The notes beneath the pieces are model-generated. The model ran no database searches and was not told where the DNA came from. It was given only the letters and a program-made list of their open reading frames with translations. A stretch of 64,000 nucleotides of DNA. Origin: Chitinophaga varians (GTDB lineage: Bacteria; Bacteroidota; Bacteroidia; Chitinophagales; Chitinophagaceae). The stretch spans positions 248,001 to 312,000 of the forward strand of contig NZ_JABAIA010000003.1 in the NCBI RefSeq assembly GCF_012641275.1. Reading direction: 5' to 3'. Numbering within the stretch: position 1 is the first letter of the stretch; each line of letters starts with the position of its first letter. Both the position numbers and the translations under genes were made by a program. Below are positions 41,533 through 49,292 of the stretch, piece by piece.

Positions 41533-41565
41533 ACAGGCCCATATTGTCCCGCAATATGGGCCTGT
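41533..41565. terminator. 14-bp hairpin between convergent genes
   Basis: ACAGGCCCATATTG (41533-41546) and CAATATGGGCCTGT (41552-41565), loop TCCCG. No long T tract follows, but the position between convergent genes and the perfect stem support a bidirectional terminator. Confidence 0.6.
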
Positions 41566-41587
41566 GATATGAAATACACGTGTTTTA

Positions 41588-42646
41588 TCATAACGGCAGG
41601 TCGTATCCGCGCAGCTGGCCGTCACCGGTTGTTAGCAGCAACTTGTTATGCACCATCATCACGTTGATGATATTGCTACTGTAGTCATAGATGTAATCGG
41701 GGTTGGCAGTGGGATTGCCATCCAGGTCATATGCTGTGAATTCGATGCCTTCCGGCATTACCTCGGCTTTACAGCGTAAATTTTTTCTGTCCAGTAATAA
41801 CAATCTTCCAAACTGGGAGATGACCAGGATGTTGTGGTCATCCACAAAAAACACCGTGTAGTTGATATTGTCCGGTTCAGCGGCGGGGAAGTCCTTGCTG
41901 CCGTCGAAAATAGCCGGCTGGTCCTGTTCCGCTACTTTGGTCATGGCAGGGAAGGCGTATATTTCCAGCGGTTCATCATAATGCGGGGCCATGACAAACT
42001 CTTTCCCGGAAGGGGCAAAGTTGCCCATGATCATATTATCACATGCAGGGAGCGTTGTCAGGGAAACGACGCCGTTGTCCCATTGGAGCTGCATCAGGAC
42101 CGATTCTTCCTGGCCGGCGGCAGCTTCCAGCAGGATGGTGTTTTTGTCGGGTGTGGCATGAAATGCATAGGCATAACGATGGCTTTCGAGCAGCGGGTGA
42201 GCGGCTATTACTTCAAAAGTGGCCACATCCATCACCTGCAGCGTATCTGTTTCATTTTCCCCGCCGGGCAGCACGTACCAGATGGTTTTATTATCGCTGG
42301 AAAAATAACAGGCAGCACCCAGGAACCAGCCCCAGGAGCTATGTTCCACGGTATGTAACACAGTAGTGCCTTCAGCGTCAAGAATACGCACGTCAGTCAT
42401 GCCGGCAATAGCAATGAGGCGGCCATCAGCAGAGGCGGACAGCTTGCTGCTGACATAATTGGTGTTCTGCCCCTGCATGATTTTTTCCCAGACAATTTCA
42501 AGGTCAGCGTTGAGTTTTGTGATCAGCGGCTGGCTCGCAAAGTTCATCAGCACTTCGCCATTCGGTAATGGCACTACGTTTACCGGGTTAGCGGTGAAGG
42601 TCAGTTTGTTCTTTAATGGCAGGTTAATATGCGGAAATTGACTCAT
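41588..42646 (-). CDS. Putative beta-propeller protein, function unknown
   Basis: 352 aa, no signal peptide. Repeating short beta-strand patterns such as Leu-Asn-Ala-Asp-Leu-Glu-Ile-Val-Trp-Glu, Leu-Ser-Ala-Ser-Ala-Asp-Gly-Arg-Leu-Ile-Ala-Ile, Gln-Val-Met-Asp-Val-Ala-Thr-Phe-Glu-Val, and Ala-Pro-Ser-Gly-Lys-Glu-Phe-Val-Met fit a WD40/YVTN-like propeller. No catalytic motif is seen. Probably a scaffold or sensor in the cytoplasm. Confidence 0.72.
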   Translation of the reverse strand: MSQFPHINLPLKNKLTFTANPVNVVPLPNGEVLMNFASQPLITKLNADLEIVWEKIMQGQNTNYVSSKLSASADGRLIAIAGMTDVRILDAEGTTVLHTVEHSSWGWFLGAACYFSSDNKTIWYVLPGGENETDTLQVMDVATFEVIAAHPLLESHRYAYAFHATPDKNTILLEAAAGQEESVLMQLQWDNGVVSLTTLPACDNMIMGNFAPSGKEFVMAPHYDEPLEIYAFPAMTKVAEQDQPAIFDGSKDFPAAEPDNINYTVFFVDDHNILVISQFGRLLLLDRKNLRCKAEVMPEGIEFTAYDLDGNPTANPDYIYDYSSNIINVMMVHNKLLLTTGDGQLRGYDLPL

Positions 42647-42723
42647 ATCTGTTGTTTATACCGTCGCAAAGGTAATGCACAAACAGCTTTTCTGACAACC
42701 CGCCCTGTTTTCTTTGTCTTATC

Positions 42724-43095
42724 TTATTCTTCTGTCCACATCCCGGTACGTTTTGCCAGATCGATCTTTTCCTGTCCGTGCACGGTCATCTGCCCGGTGG
42801 CGATCATGCGTTGCGCACGTTCTATATTGGGTTTGCTCCATTTGCTTTTCGCTTTGCGCGGGGTGAATGTGAGATAGAAACTTTCCTCGTCACGCTTTTT
42901 AGCTTTGCTGTCTATCCATCCAAAGCATAACGCTTCTTCCGTCGCCTCGATTAGGGAGATGCAGGGGACTTTACTTTTTTTATGATATTGGATAAGCCAT
43001 ACCCCGGGTTCCGCCTGACAGTTTTTCTCCAGCCATTTCCGCCATTCCCTTCTGGTGCGGGCATATACTGCTTGTCTTCCATCCAGTGTTTCCAT
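42724..43095 (-). CDS. YdeI/OmpD-associated family protein, short form
   Basis: 123 aa; the Val-Trp-Leu-Ile-Gln-Tyr-His-Lys-Lys block, Ala-Leu-Cys-Phe-Gly-Trp-Ile-Asp-Ser, and Phe-Thr-Pro-Arg-Lys-Ala-Lys-Ser-Lys-Trp-Ser are diagnostic of the YdeI-like family. Full-length members have about 190 aa; this one ends earlier, after Gly-Met-Trp-Thr-Glu-Glu, so it is a short variant or has lost the C-terminal helices. Function not established. Confidence 0.85.
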   Translation of the reverse strand: METLDGRQAVYARTRREWRKWLEKNCQAEPGVWLIQYHKKSKVPCISLIEATEEALCFGWIDSKAKKRDEESFYLTFTPRKAKSKWSKPNIERAQRMIATGQMTVHGQEKIDLAKRTGMWTEE

Positions 43096-43157
43096 CGTAG
43101 AATAGTTTACGGGTGATTGTTATAACAAAGGTAGGACCCGGGTTTGACAACCCTATG

Positions 43158-44138
43158 TCAGGAGAGATTTACTTTTTCTCCCTGCCATCCGGTGCTCCGC
43201 AGAAACTGTTCCCAGGTCAGCGTTGCAGGGTTTATTTTCCGGCTCCAGCCCAGGTCGCGGTCTTCCCGGAAGTATCCATATTCCACCGCGTATTCCACCA
43301 TGCCCAGGAGTTCCCGTACCAAAGTCTCGTTGGCGCCGAATGCCGGAAAGTGGCCAAGGAGTTCCTCCCGTGTATAGGCTGAACTATAAACCGCTTTTTT
43401 ACCGGTTACCCTGACAAAGGTGTCCACCATTTCCTGCGGAGAGATGATGTCGCCGATGACGGGCAGGGATTGTCCCGCATACTGATCCGGATGGGTAAGG
43501 ATTTCCAATACGGCAGGGCCGGTCGCAGTAAGCGGGTCAACAAACGGCGCTCGAAAGTCTTCAGGCAGATAGACCGGGAATACCAGGGTATCGCCCCGTA
43601 AGACAGGCGTATAGAATTCTATCAAATTCGTATAAAAAAACGCCATGGAGATAAACGTGCTTTTGATGGGCAGGGTTCGGATGTATGCTTCAATTTTACC
43701 CTTGTCCGTAAAATGCGGGGCGAATTTTTCCCCTTTCGTTCGTTCATCGACGTTTTCCAGGGCGCTGAATATGATATGTGGGACCTGCGCTTCCATCGCT
43801 GCATCGGCCAGCTCCTTGCCCAGTTCGAACTCATGGGTGGACGGCGGGGTAATGTTGGGCGTCATCAGAAATGCAGCATCAGCGCCCCGGAATGCTTTCA
43901 CAAAATCTTTTTTGTGGCCTAGGTCCAGCGGTATGCTCACCAGCTCTACACCCCGGGCGGCCAGGGAGAGCGCTTCCGGCGAATCGGTGCGGCGGGTAAT
44001 GCCTCGTACCCGGTATTTGCCGGAGGCCAGCAGCGTGCGTGCCGCACTGAGCCCCTGTTTGCCCAAAATACCTACGATCGTAACAAGCGGTTTGTCTCGC
44101 TGTACGCCTTTACTGTCTGTTGTTAAATGGTCAGTCAT
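43158..44138 (-). CDS. NmrA-like NAD(P)-binding protein
   Basis: 326 aa from the ATG at 44138. Rossmann motif Val-Thr-Ile-Val-Gly-Ile-Leu-Gly-Lys-Gln-Gly and Arg-Gly-Ile-Thr-Arg-Arg (cofactor ribose or phosphate contact) are followed by Ala-Phe-Leu-Met-Thr-Pro-Asn and Ile-Ile-Phe-Ser-Ala-Leu-Glu-Asn-Val. The Tyr-xxx-Lys active site of classical short-chain dehydrogenases is not seen, as expected for NmrA-type redox sensors or atypical reductases. Divergent from the HxlR regulator with a palindrome between them. Confidence 0.87.
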   Translation of the reverse strand: MTDHLTTDSKGVQRDKPLVTIVGILGKQGLSAARTLLASGKYRVRGITRRTDSPEALSLAARGVELVSIPLDLGHKKDFVKAFRGADAAFLMTPNITPPSTHEFELGKELADAAMEAQVPHIIFSALENVDERTKGEKFAPHFTDKGKIEAYIRTLPIKSTFISMAFFYTNLIEFYTPVLRGDTLVFPVYLPEDFRAPFVDPLTATGPAVLEILTHPDQYAGQSLPVIGDIISPQEMVDTFVRVTGKKAVYSSAYTREELLGHFPAFGANETLVRELLGMVEYAVEYGYFREDRDLGWSRKINPATLTWEQFLRSTGWQGEKVNLS

Positions 44139-44153
44139 ATCTGGAAGTTTTTG

Positions 44154-44172
44154 AACTATAATTATTATAGTT
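44154..44172. promoter_or_regulatory. Candidate HxlR operator
   Basis: A 19-bp inverted repeat: AACTATAA, 3-bp centre TTA, TTATAGTT. It lies 16 bp upstream of the NmrA-like gene and 69 bp upstream of the HxlR gene. A further partial half-site AACTAT follows near 44206. The symmetry, size and location suit a dimeric winged-helix repressor. Confidence 0.6.
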
Positions 44173-44240
44173 GCAAAACTATTTTTAGTGGGGTACATTT
44201 GCAATAACTATCAAAACAGATAGGTGCAAAAAATAACCAC

Positions 44241-44612
44241 ATGAAGACAGAATGTATTGGTGATCACATAAAAATGAATGGTAAACTTTATCCCTGCACG
44301 GTAAGTTTGACCATGGACCTGGTGGGAGGGAAATGGAAAGCAGTGATCCTGTACCATTTAAAAGATGGGCCTAAAAGATATAATGAGCTTCGCAAAGAAA
44401 TGCCTTCCGTTACAGAGATGACATTGAGCCTGCAGTTAAAACAGCTGGAGAAGGACGGCCTGGTGGCGAGGAAGGTGCAGGGTAAAAAGCCTCCCATCAA
44501 AGTTGTTTACAGCCTGACGGACTTTGGGAAAACGCTGGTCCCTGTTTTGGAAGCGATTACAGCATGGGGCAACCAGGCTGTTAAGGAGAAAGGGGAGTTT
44601 ATTACATTATAG
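44241..44612 (+). CDS. HxlR family transcriptional regulator
   Basis: 123 aa. The family pattern is complete: Cys-Thr-Val-Ser-Leu-Thr-Met-Asp-Leu-Val-Gly-Gly-Lys-Trp-Lys, Ile-Leu-Tyr-His-Leu, Arg-Tyr-Asn-Glu-Leu-Arg, Leu-Ser-Leu-Gln-Leu-Lys-Gln-Leu-Glu-Lys-Asp-Gly-Leu-Val, and Val-Tyr-Ser-Leu-Thr-Asp-Phe-Gly. A Cys at 19 is in the position that senses electrophiles or oxidants in related regulators (HypR/QorR type). It likely represses the divergent NmrA-like gene. Confidence 0.93.
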   Translation: MKTECIGDHIKMNGKLYPCTVSLTMDLVGGKWKAVILYHLKDGPKRYNELRKEMPSVTEMTLSLQLKQLEKDGLVARKVQGKKPPIKVVYSLTDFGKTLVPVLEAITAWGNQAVKEKGEFITL

Positions 44613-44655
44613 TTTGGGATTTGCGTTTCTATGCAAAACCTGCTACCATAATATG

Positions 44656-44691
44656 AACGGGGCTGGCCTTTTTAAAAAGGCCAGCCCCGTT
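44656..44691. terminator. Strong bidirectional terminator
   Basis: An 18-bp stem: AACGGGGCTGGCCTTTTT (44656-44673) and AAAAAGGCCAGCCCCGTT (44674-44691), followed by ATTTTTTG. It separates the HxlR gene from the convergent lipoprotein gene. Confidence 0.88.
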
Positions 44692-44702
44692 ATTTTTTGT
44701 GA

Positions 44703-45275
44703 TTATTTTTTCGCCGCCGGCGGCATCATTTTAGGAGGGGCCTGTTCATACTGGTACATCAGGTTGATTTTTCCGTTTTTATCAAACCGCCAGGTTTCCT
44801 GCAGTTCTTTCGCTGTCTTTTTCCCATGGGCGTCGGTAGCTATTTCGCGGGTCCATATCACCACCCATTCTTCCTTTTTATCCTTGCTTCTGAGCGGTAT
44901 CCAGGCGTGGATGGAATCAACCACGTTGCCCATCGGTTCTCTTTTCTTTTTAGCGAGCACGAAGAGGCTGTCCCTGTTGCCGGCAAACATAATACCGTCG
45001 GAGAAAAACATGGTGTCATTTTCCGCGAAAAAACGTTTGGCGCTGTCAAGGGTGTTGTTGTCCCAGTTTTGGTAAACGGTGAGCAGTGTTTGTGCGTTTT
45101 TTGCATCACCCATCTCAAAATCCGAAGAATAGCTTGCCGTGTAGGGGTAAGCCATGTTTTCCTGTTTGGCAGGTCCGGGCCCGGAGGTGGTGTCTGCTGC
45201 TGTTTTGGATTGGTTGGGGCTGGAGGTACAGGCTGCCAGAAAAGCAATCAATACGAAAAGGGGAATCTTTTTCAT
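44703..45275 (-). CDS. Lipoprotein with NTF2-like domain
   Basis: 190 aa. Lipobox Leu-Ala-Ala-Cys (Cys16) followed by a Ser/Thr/Gly linker. The rest (about 55-175) has the NTF2/SnoaL layout: long helices Val-Tyr-Gln-Asn-Trp-Asp, Ala-Lys-Arg-Phe-Phe-Ala-Glu-Asn-Asp-Thr, then strands with Trp-Val-Val-Ile-Trp-Thr-Arg-Glu and Glu-Thr-Trp-Arg-Phe-Asp-Lys-Asn-Gly-Lys-Ile. Function unknown; a similar lipoprotein is frequent in Chitinophagaceae. Confidence 0.8.
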   Translation of the reverse strand: MKKIPLFVLIAFLAACTSSPNQSKTAADTTSGPGPAKQENMAYPYTASYSSDFEMGDAKNAQTLLTVYQNWDNNTLDSAKRFFAENDTMFFSDGIMFAGNRDSLFVLAKKKREPMGNVVDSIHAWIPLRSKDKKEEWVVIWTREIATDAHGKKTAKELQETWRFDKNGKINLMYQYEQAPPKMMPPAAKK

Positions 45276-45558
45276 AAAAATGGTTTCTAAAATTATAAAT
45301 AATAAAAAAAAGCCGGGGGCAACGACTGGTAAGCGGAGGGACGGGGCTCGATACTTATTCTAAGGTAGGAATTTTTAGGGAAAAATGAATGAAATATGAC
45401 CGCTGGTCCCGGAACGGCAGATTGGAAATATCGGAATGAAAATCATTAAAAAAATGTGATATCGGTTTATCGTAAATTTATTCAGGGGGCTGATATAATT
45501 TTGAAAGATCAACACGACCGAATCTAAATCCGAAGGGACGAAATGAAATAATATTTTT

Positions 45559-46038
45559 ATGAGCATGATTTCAGGGGCCGCTAAAGCGGTGTTGCAGAAA
45601 GCCGGCTGGTACGAAGGAAGAACCGTTTCTATCCAGAAAAGCATCCATTTGCTGGAGAATGCAGGGTACCTCATATTTGACAAGGTAGAGGCTTTTCTGA
45701 CAGAGTTCGAGGGTCTGGACCTGAACTATACCAACAGCCTGGGGGCAGACATGTTTGTCAGTTTTGATATAGCATGGTCATTATCTAAAGCCAGGTTGTA
45801 TGAGAAAGACCTGATAGTGGAAGACTATCCCCGGGCCATCGGTTGTAAGATGCTTACCCTGATAGGAAGAGAGAACACGGCCACCTGCCTTGCCATCAAT
45901 GAAGAAGGGACGATATATACCCTGAACGACGGTTATATCCTGGAAGCAGGAAAAGGGGCCGAAGCGCTGAATAACCTGATCACCAAAAGCTATAAAGAAC
46001 TGAAACAGGTGCCTATGCCGGATTGGTGGGGCGAATAA
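45559..46038 (+). CDS. SUKH-3 family immunity-like protein
   Basis: 159 aa, cytoplasmic. The order Ala-Gly-Trp-Tyr-Glu-Gly-Arg, Leu-Leu-Glu-Asn-Ala-Gly-Tyr, Ala-Phe-Leu-Thr-Glu-Phe-Glu-Gly-Leu, Gly-Arg-Glu-Asn, and Ile-Asn-Glu-Glu-Gly-Thr-Ile-Tyr is the SUKH-3 pattern. SUKH proteins mainly neutralise polymorphic toxins, often nucleases, delivered by contact-dependent or type VI/IX systems. No toxin gene lies beside it here, so it is an orphan immunity gene, a defence against foreign toxins, or has another role. Confidence 0.82.
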   Translation: MSMISGAAKAVLQKAGWYEGRTVSIQKSIHLLENAGYLIFDKVEAFLTEFEGLDLNYTNSLGADMFVSFDIAWSLSKARLYEKDLIVEDYPRAIGCKMLTLIGRENTATCLAINEEGTIYTLNDGYILEAGKGAEALNNLITKSYKELKQVPMPDWWGE

Positions 46039-46054
46039 ATCTACCCATAAAAAA

Positions 46055-46077
46055 GCCGGTGACATGTCATCACCGGC
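46055..46077 (-). terminator. Terminator of the cytochrome operon
   Basis: Stem GCCGGTGA (46055-46062) / TCACCGGC (46070-46077) with 7-nt loop. On the minus strand it is followed by TTTTTT, so it ends the operon that reads in from 53117. Confidence 0.8.
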
Positions 46078-46098
46078 AGATATATCAATTGGTTTTAT

Positions 46099-48252
46099 TT
46101 AGTTGAACAGCAGCTCATCCGTAAACACCCAGGCATGTTTCCCTTTGCCGGGATGCCAGGACGGGAGGATGGCCGGTGTCATGATGATCTTTATGTAGGA
46201 CGCCTGTGTCACCGGGAAAGCACAATCAATGTCCATCGCGGCAACAGGGTCGTCTTTTTTGCCTGCGGGCGGACTGATTTTCTTCAACAATTTGAGCTGC
46301 TGCGGATGAACGCCACCCCATATCTCAACCTGGCGAGGCGGGAAGATATAAGAACCCACATTGCGCAGCATGCCGATGCTCACCGATTTAAGCGGCACCG
46401 GCTGCGGAAACCGCACCACCGCTTCCAGTACATTTTTCGTATAGCCGAGCCATTTACCATTGTTATAGTCCGTTCCGCCTTTTTGACCGTCTGTCAGGGT
46501 GCTGCCGCCGCTGGCGAGATAAGACCCTTCCGGCTGGTTGACCAGTGTAACGCTGTCCGGTATATAGGTGGTTTTGACCAGCTGGAGCTGTACCGGATCA
46601 CTGGCATACCATCCCTGTTTACAGGCAATGGCACGCACGGTAGTGTTGCCGGTGATCAGGAGGCTGTCTTTGAAAACCGGTGAATGCAGGCTGTCAGGGG
46701 CGCTACCGTCCAGGGTATACCGTATTTCCACGCCTTTCACAGGGTGTTGCAGTTTCAGTTGTATGCTGCTCCTGAAAACGGCCGCTGTGTTGAGTATGGT
46801 TGGCTGGTTCAGCTTCAGTTGTTCTCCTTTGTCATTCGTAAAGCCTTCCACCACGGTGACCTGCCGCAGTATTTTTTGTGCCTGCTGAATATCAGCATGG
46901 GAAAGACCGGTGTTCCATACGTACAGTGTTTGCAGGGCAGGTGCGGCTTTCAGGGTGGTGAGCTGTTGAAGTGTGACCGGCGTGCCTGATACAGAGAGGC
47001 TTTGCAGATGCGGCAATTTGGCGAGGGTGGCCAGTGTTTGCCCGGTGATATTGGTGAAGCTGAGATTGAGCACCCGCAGCTGTTTAAACTGCGCCAGTAC
47101 GTCAAGGTCGGCATCCTGTACCGGCATCTTCTGCAAGTGCATTTCTGTCAGCTGTTCTTTTACCGGCTGCAGCTCTTTAACGGAAGCAATATTGAACTTG
47201 TCTTTGTTGTACCAGTTCGCCACCAGCGGGGCGGCATGTAACGCCACCGGATATACGACGCGGTAGTTGTTGTTCAGTTGTTGCACCAGCTTATCATCTG
47301 CTGGAGAGAAATCATATACCGGCTCTTTGGCAGCCGCGGGTTGCAGGCGGGCAGCGGCCAGCAGCCGCAGGCTGTCACGCGCCGGCAGTGATGCCACCGG
47401 CGTTTTGAAGTCCGCGCCGCCTTTGATCCAGTAGTAAAGCAGTGCCACTTCTTCTTCGGTGAGTGGTGGTTTGCCGGCCGGAGGCATATGTTTTTTGTCA
47501 TCCACCGGAAGGTGTAATCTCTGCATTATCAAACTGATGGCGGGATTGCCGGGAATGAACAATTTGCCGCTTTTTCCGCCGGCCAGCAGCTGTTGCGGAA
47601 GCTCCATCGACAGGCCGCCTTTCGTTTTCCCTGCGTTGTGGCAGCTCATACATTTTTCTTCCAGAACGGGTTTCACCAGATGTTCATACACCAGCGCTTT
47701 CTCCAATGGCACGGGCGTGTTGTGCGGTGTAACAGGCGCCAGCACAAAGTTATTGCCATGGGTGATGTCAGCGCCCCAATGGCCTGTCACCAATAACAGG
47801 ACTGCCGTTACCAGTGCTCCCGTTTTCGGCAACCACGGTCTGGAAGCCTCTCTCAGCCAGTATAATGAAGATGCGGTCCATAATACGGCCATTCCGCCCC
47901 ATTTGTGCCACTGGATATTACCGTCGGCATAACCTTCTTCCCGGGCAAGCAGCAGTCCCATGATAACGGTGACGGCTGTACTGAGCGCTGCTGCCAGCAA
48001 CAGCCAGGCGGTGAACTGCGTTTTCCAGCGGTTGGCCTCCGGTTCGCGCAGCTGCACAAACAGCAGCAGGGAGCCCAGCAGCAGCAATACGATCGGGAAA
48101 TGCAGCACCAGGGGGTGCATGCGGCCCACTACCTGCAACCATGCAGGTATAATGGCGCCGCTGCCGGCGATGAACAATACCAGTGCAAAAATATTAGCGG
48201 CAAATAAAAGCTGGCTGCCGGCGTATTGCCAGCGGATACGGTTCCACGTCAT
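46099..48252 (-). CDS. DUF2231 / planctomycete-type cytochrome c / LRR / chitobiase-like multidomain protein
   Basis: 717 aa. Four to five membrane spans occupy the first 160 residues (DUF2231-like, His-Pro-Leu-Val-Leu-His-Phe-Pro). A PSCyt1-type heme c site follows: Cys-Met-Ser-Cys-His (201-205), then Met-Pro-Pro-Ala-Gly. Leucine-rich repeats come next (Leu-Arg-Val-Leu-Asn-Leu-Ser; Leu-Gln-Ser-Leu-Ser-Val-Ser), then a chitobiase/FN3-like segment (Val-Arg-Tyr-Thr-Leu-Asp-Gly-Ser-Ala-Pro) and a discoidin-like end. The start overlaps the preceding NHL gene by one base (TAATG). Probably an inner-membrane electron carrier with a periplasmic binding part; the pathway is unknown. Confidence 0.85.
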   Translation of the reverse strand: MTWNRIRWQYAGSQLLFAANIFALVLFIAGSGAIIPAWLQVVGRMHPLVLHFPIVLLLLGSLLLFVQLREPEANRWKTQFTAWLLLAAALSTAVTVIMGLLLAREEGYADGNIQWHKWGGMAVLWTASSLYWLREASRPWLPKTGALVTAVLLLVTGHWGADITHGNNFVLAPVTPHNTPVPLEKALVYEHLVKPVLEEKCMSCHNAGKTKGGLSMELPQQLLAGGKSGKLFIPGNPAISLIMQRLHLPVDDKKHMPPAGKPPLTEEEVALLYYWIKGGADFKTPVASLPARDSLRLLAAARLQPAAAKEPVYDFSPADDKLVQQLNNNYRVVYPVALHAAPLVANWYNKDKFNIASVKELQPVKEQLTEMHLQKMPVQDADLDVLAQFKQLRVLNLSFTNITGQTLATLAKLPHLQSLSVSGTPVTLQQLTTLKAAPALQTLYVWNTGLSHADIQQAQKILRQVTVVEGFTNDKGEQLKLNQPTILNTAAVFRSSIQLKLQHPVKGVEIRYTLDGSAPDSLHSPVFKDSLLITGNTTVRAIACKQGWYASDPVQLQLVKTTYIPDSVTLVNQPEGSYLASGGSTLTDGQKGGTDYNNGKWLGYTKNVLEAVVRFPQPVPLKSVSIGMLRNVGSYIFPPRQVEIWGGVHPQQLKLLKKISPPAGKKDDPVAAMDIDCAFPVTQASYIKIIMTPAILPSWHPGKGKHAWVFTDELLFN

Positions 48253-49277
48253 TATACCCTCCTGAGTTTATATGGGTACACTTTGCCGGAGGCCCATTGT
48301 GCTACATAAACGTTTTCATCGTTGTCCACGCATACGTCGTGCGGGTGAACGAACAGTTTCTCCGCCTGCTGCATGGGTTGTAGCTGCTGATCGTTATAGA
48401 CAGGGGCGGTGCCGCCAATGTTGGACACCACTTTGTTGTTTTTGTCCAGGATGGTGACGAAGCCGCTGCCGCTGGCATTCATATCGGGAGAACGCAATAC
48501 TGCTGCGTAGAGATGGTCGCCTTTGATCACCGGGCGGCATACACAGGCGCCGGGAAGGGATATCACTTCCAGCAGCTGTCCGCTCATCGTGAAACGCTTG
48601 AAACAGTTGCGGGTGCGGTCTGTCACCAGCAGGGTGGGCGTACCCTGGCGGCGGTCGATGCAGATGCCGTGGGCGTTGTCCAGATGAGCGTCGCCTTCGC
48701 CGCGGCCGCCGAAAGTATGCAGCAGTTTGCCCTGACGGTCGTAATGCATGATGTATTGCGCGCCGTATCCGTCTGCTATATAGATGTCTCCTTCGTCAGT
48801 GACGGTGGTTTCTGTAGGCACAAATTCCTCTTTCTTCTTATAGAAGCCTGTTTCCGCGGGATAGTCGATGGTCATCACGATTTTGCCGTCCATGGTGGTT
48901 TTATATACCTGGTGTTTTTCCGTGTCGGTGATGAACAGGTATTCGGTGCCGTTTTCATGGGCCAGGGTAAGGCCGTGCGCACCGGGAAACTCGTGTCCCC
49001 AATATTCCAGCAGTTTGCCGGATTTATTGTAGACGAGGATGTTGTTTTTTGTTTCGTTGGTAAGGAGGATGATACGGCCTTTTTTGTCCTGCACCATCTC
49101 ATGGCAGTCCTTTACAGGATGCCGGCTGCTGTCGAGCGTGCCCCAGCGGGTATCGAGGGTATAGCGCATATCCTGATGGCCGTATACCGGCCCTTTGGGA
49201 CGGGCGAAGAGGTCGCGGGAAATGTAAAATGATGCGGTAACTAACGCTGATGCTTGTATGAATTTTCTTCTCTCCAT
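48252..49277 (-). CDS. Tat-exported NHL-repeat (six-bladed propeller) protein
   Basis: 341 aa. It starts Met-Glu-Arg-Arg-Lys-Phe, a twin-arginine type signal. Propeller repeats are evident: His-Gly-Leu-Thr-Leu, Val-Tyr-Lys-Thr-Thr-Met-Asp-Gly-Lys, Asp-Gly-Tyr-Gly-Ala-Gln-Tyr, Asn-Ala-His-Gly-Ile-Cys-Ile-Asp, His-Pro-His-Asp-Val-Cys-Val-Asp-Asn-Asp-Glu-Asn-Val-Tyr-Val-Ala-Gln. This is the NHL pattern of peptidyl-glycine-lyase-like or binding propellers. It lies between DUF1501 and the cytochrome protein, so it is likely part of a periplasmic complex. Confidence 0.87.
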   Translation of the reverse strand: MERRKFIQASALVTASFYISRDLFARPKGPVYGHQDMRYTLDTRWGTLDSSRHPVKDCHEMVQDKKGRIILLTNETKNNILVYNKSGKLLEYWGHEFPGAHGLTLAHENGTEYLFITDTEKHQVYKTTMDGKIVMTIDYPAETGFYKKKEEFVPTETTVTDEGDIYIADGYGAQYIMHYDRQGKLLHTFGGRGEGDAHLDNAHGICIDRRQGTPTLLVTDRTRNCFKRFTMSGQLLEVISLPGACVCRPVIKGDHLYAAVLRSPDMNASGSGFVTILDKNNKVVSNIGGTAPVYNDQQLQPMQQAEKLFVHPHDVCVDNDENVYVAQWASGKVYPYKLRRV

Positions 49278-49292
49278 GAATCGTATTTTTTA

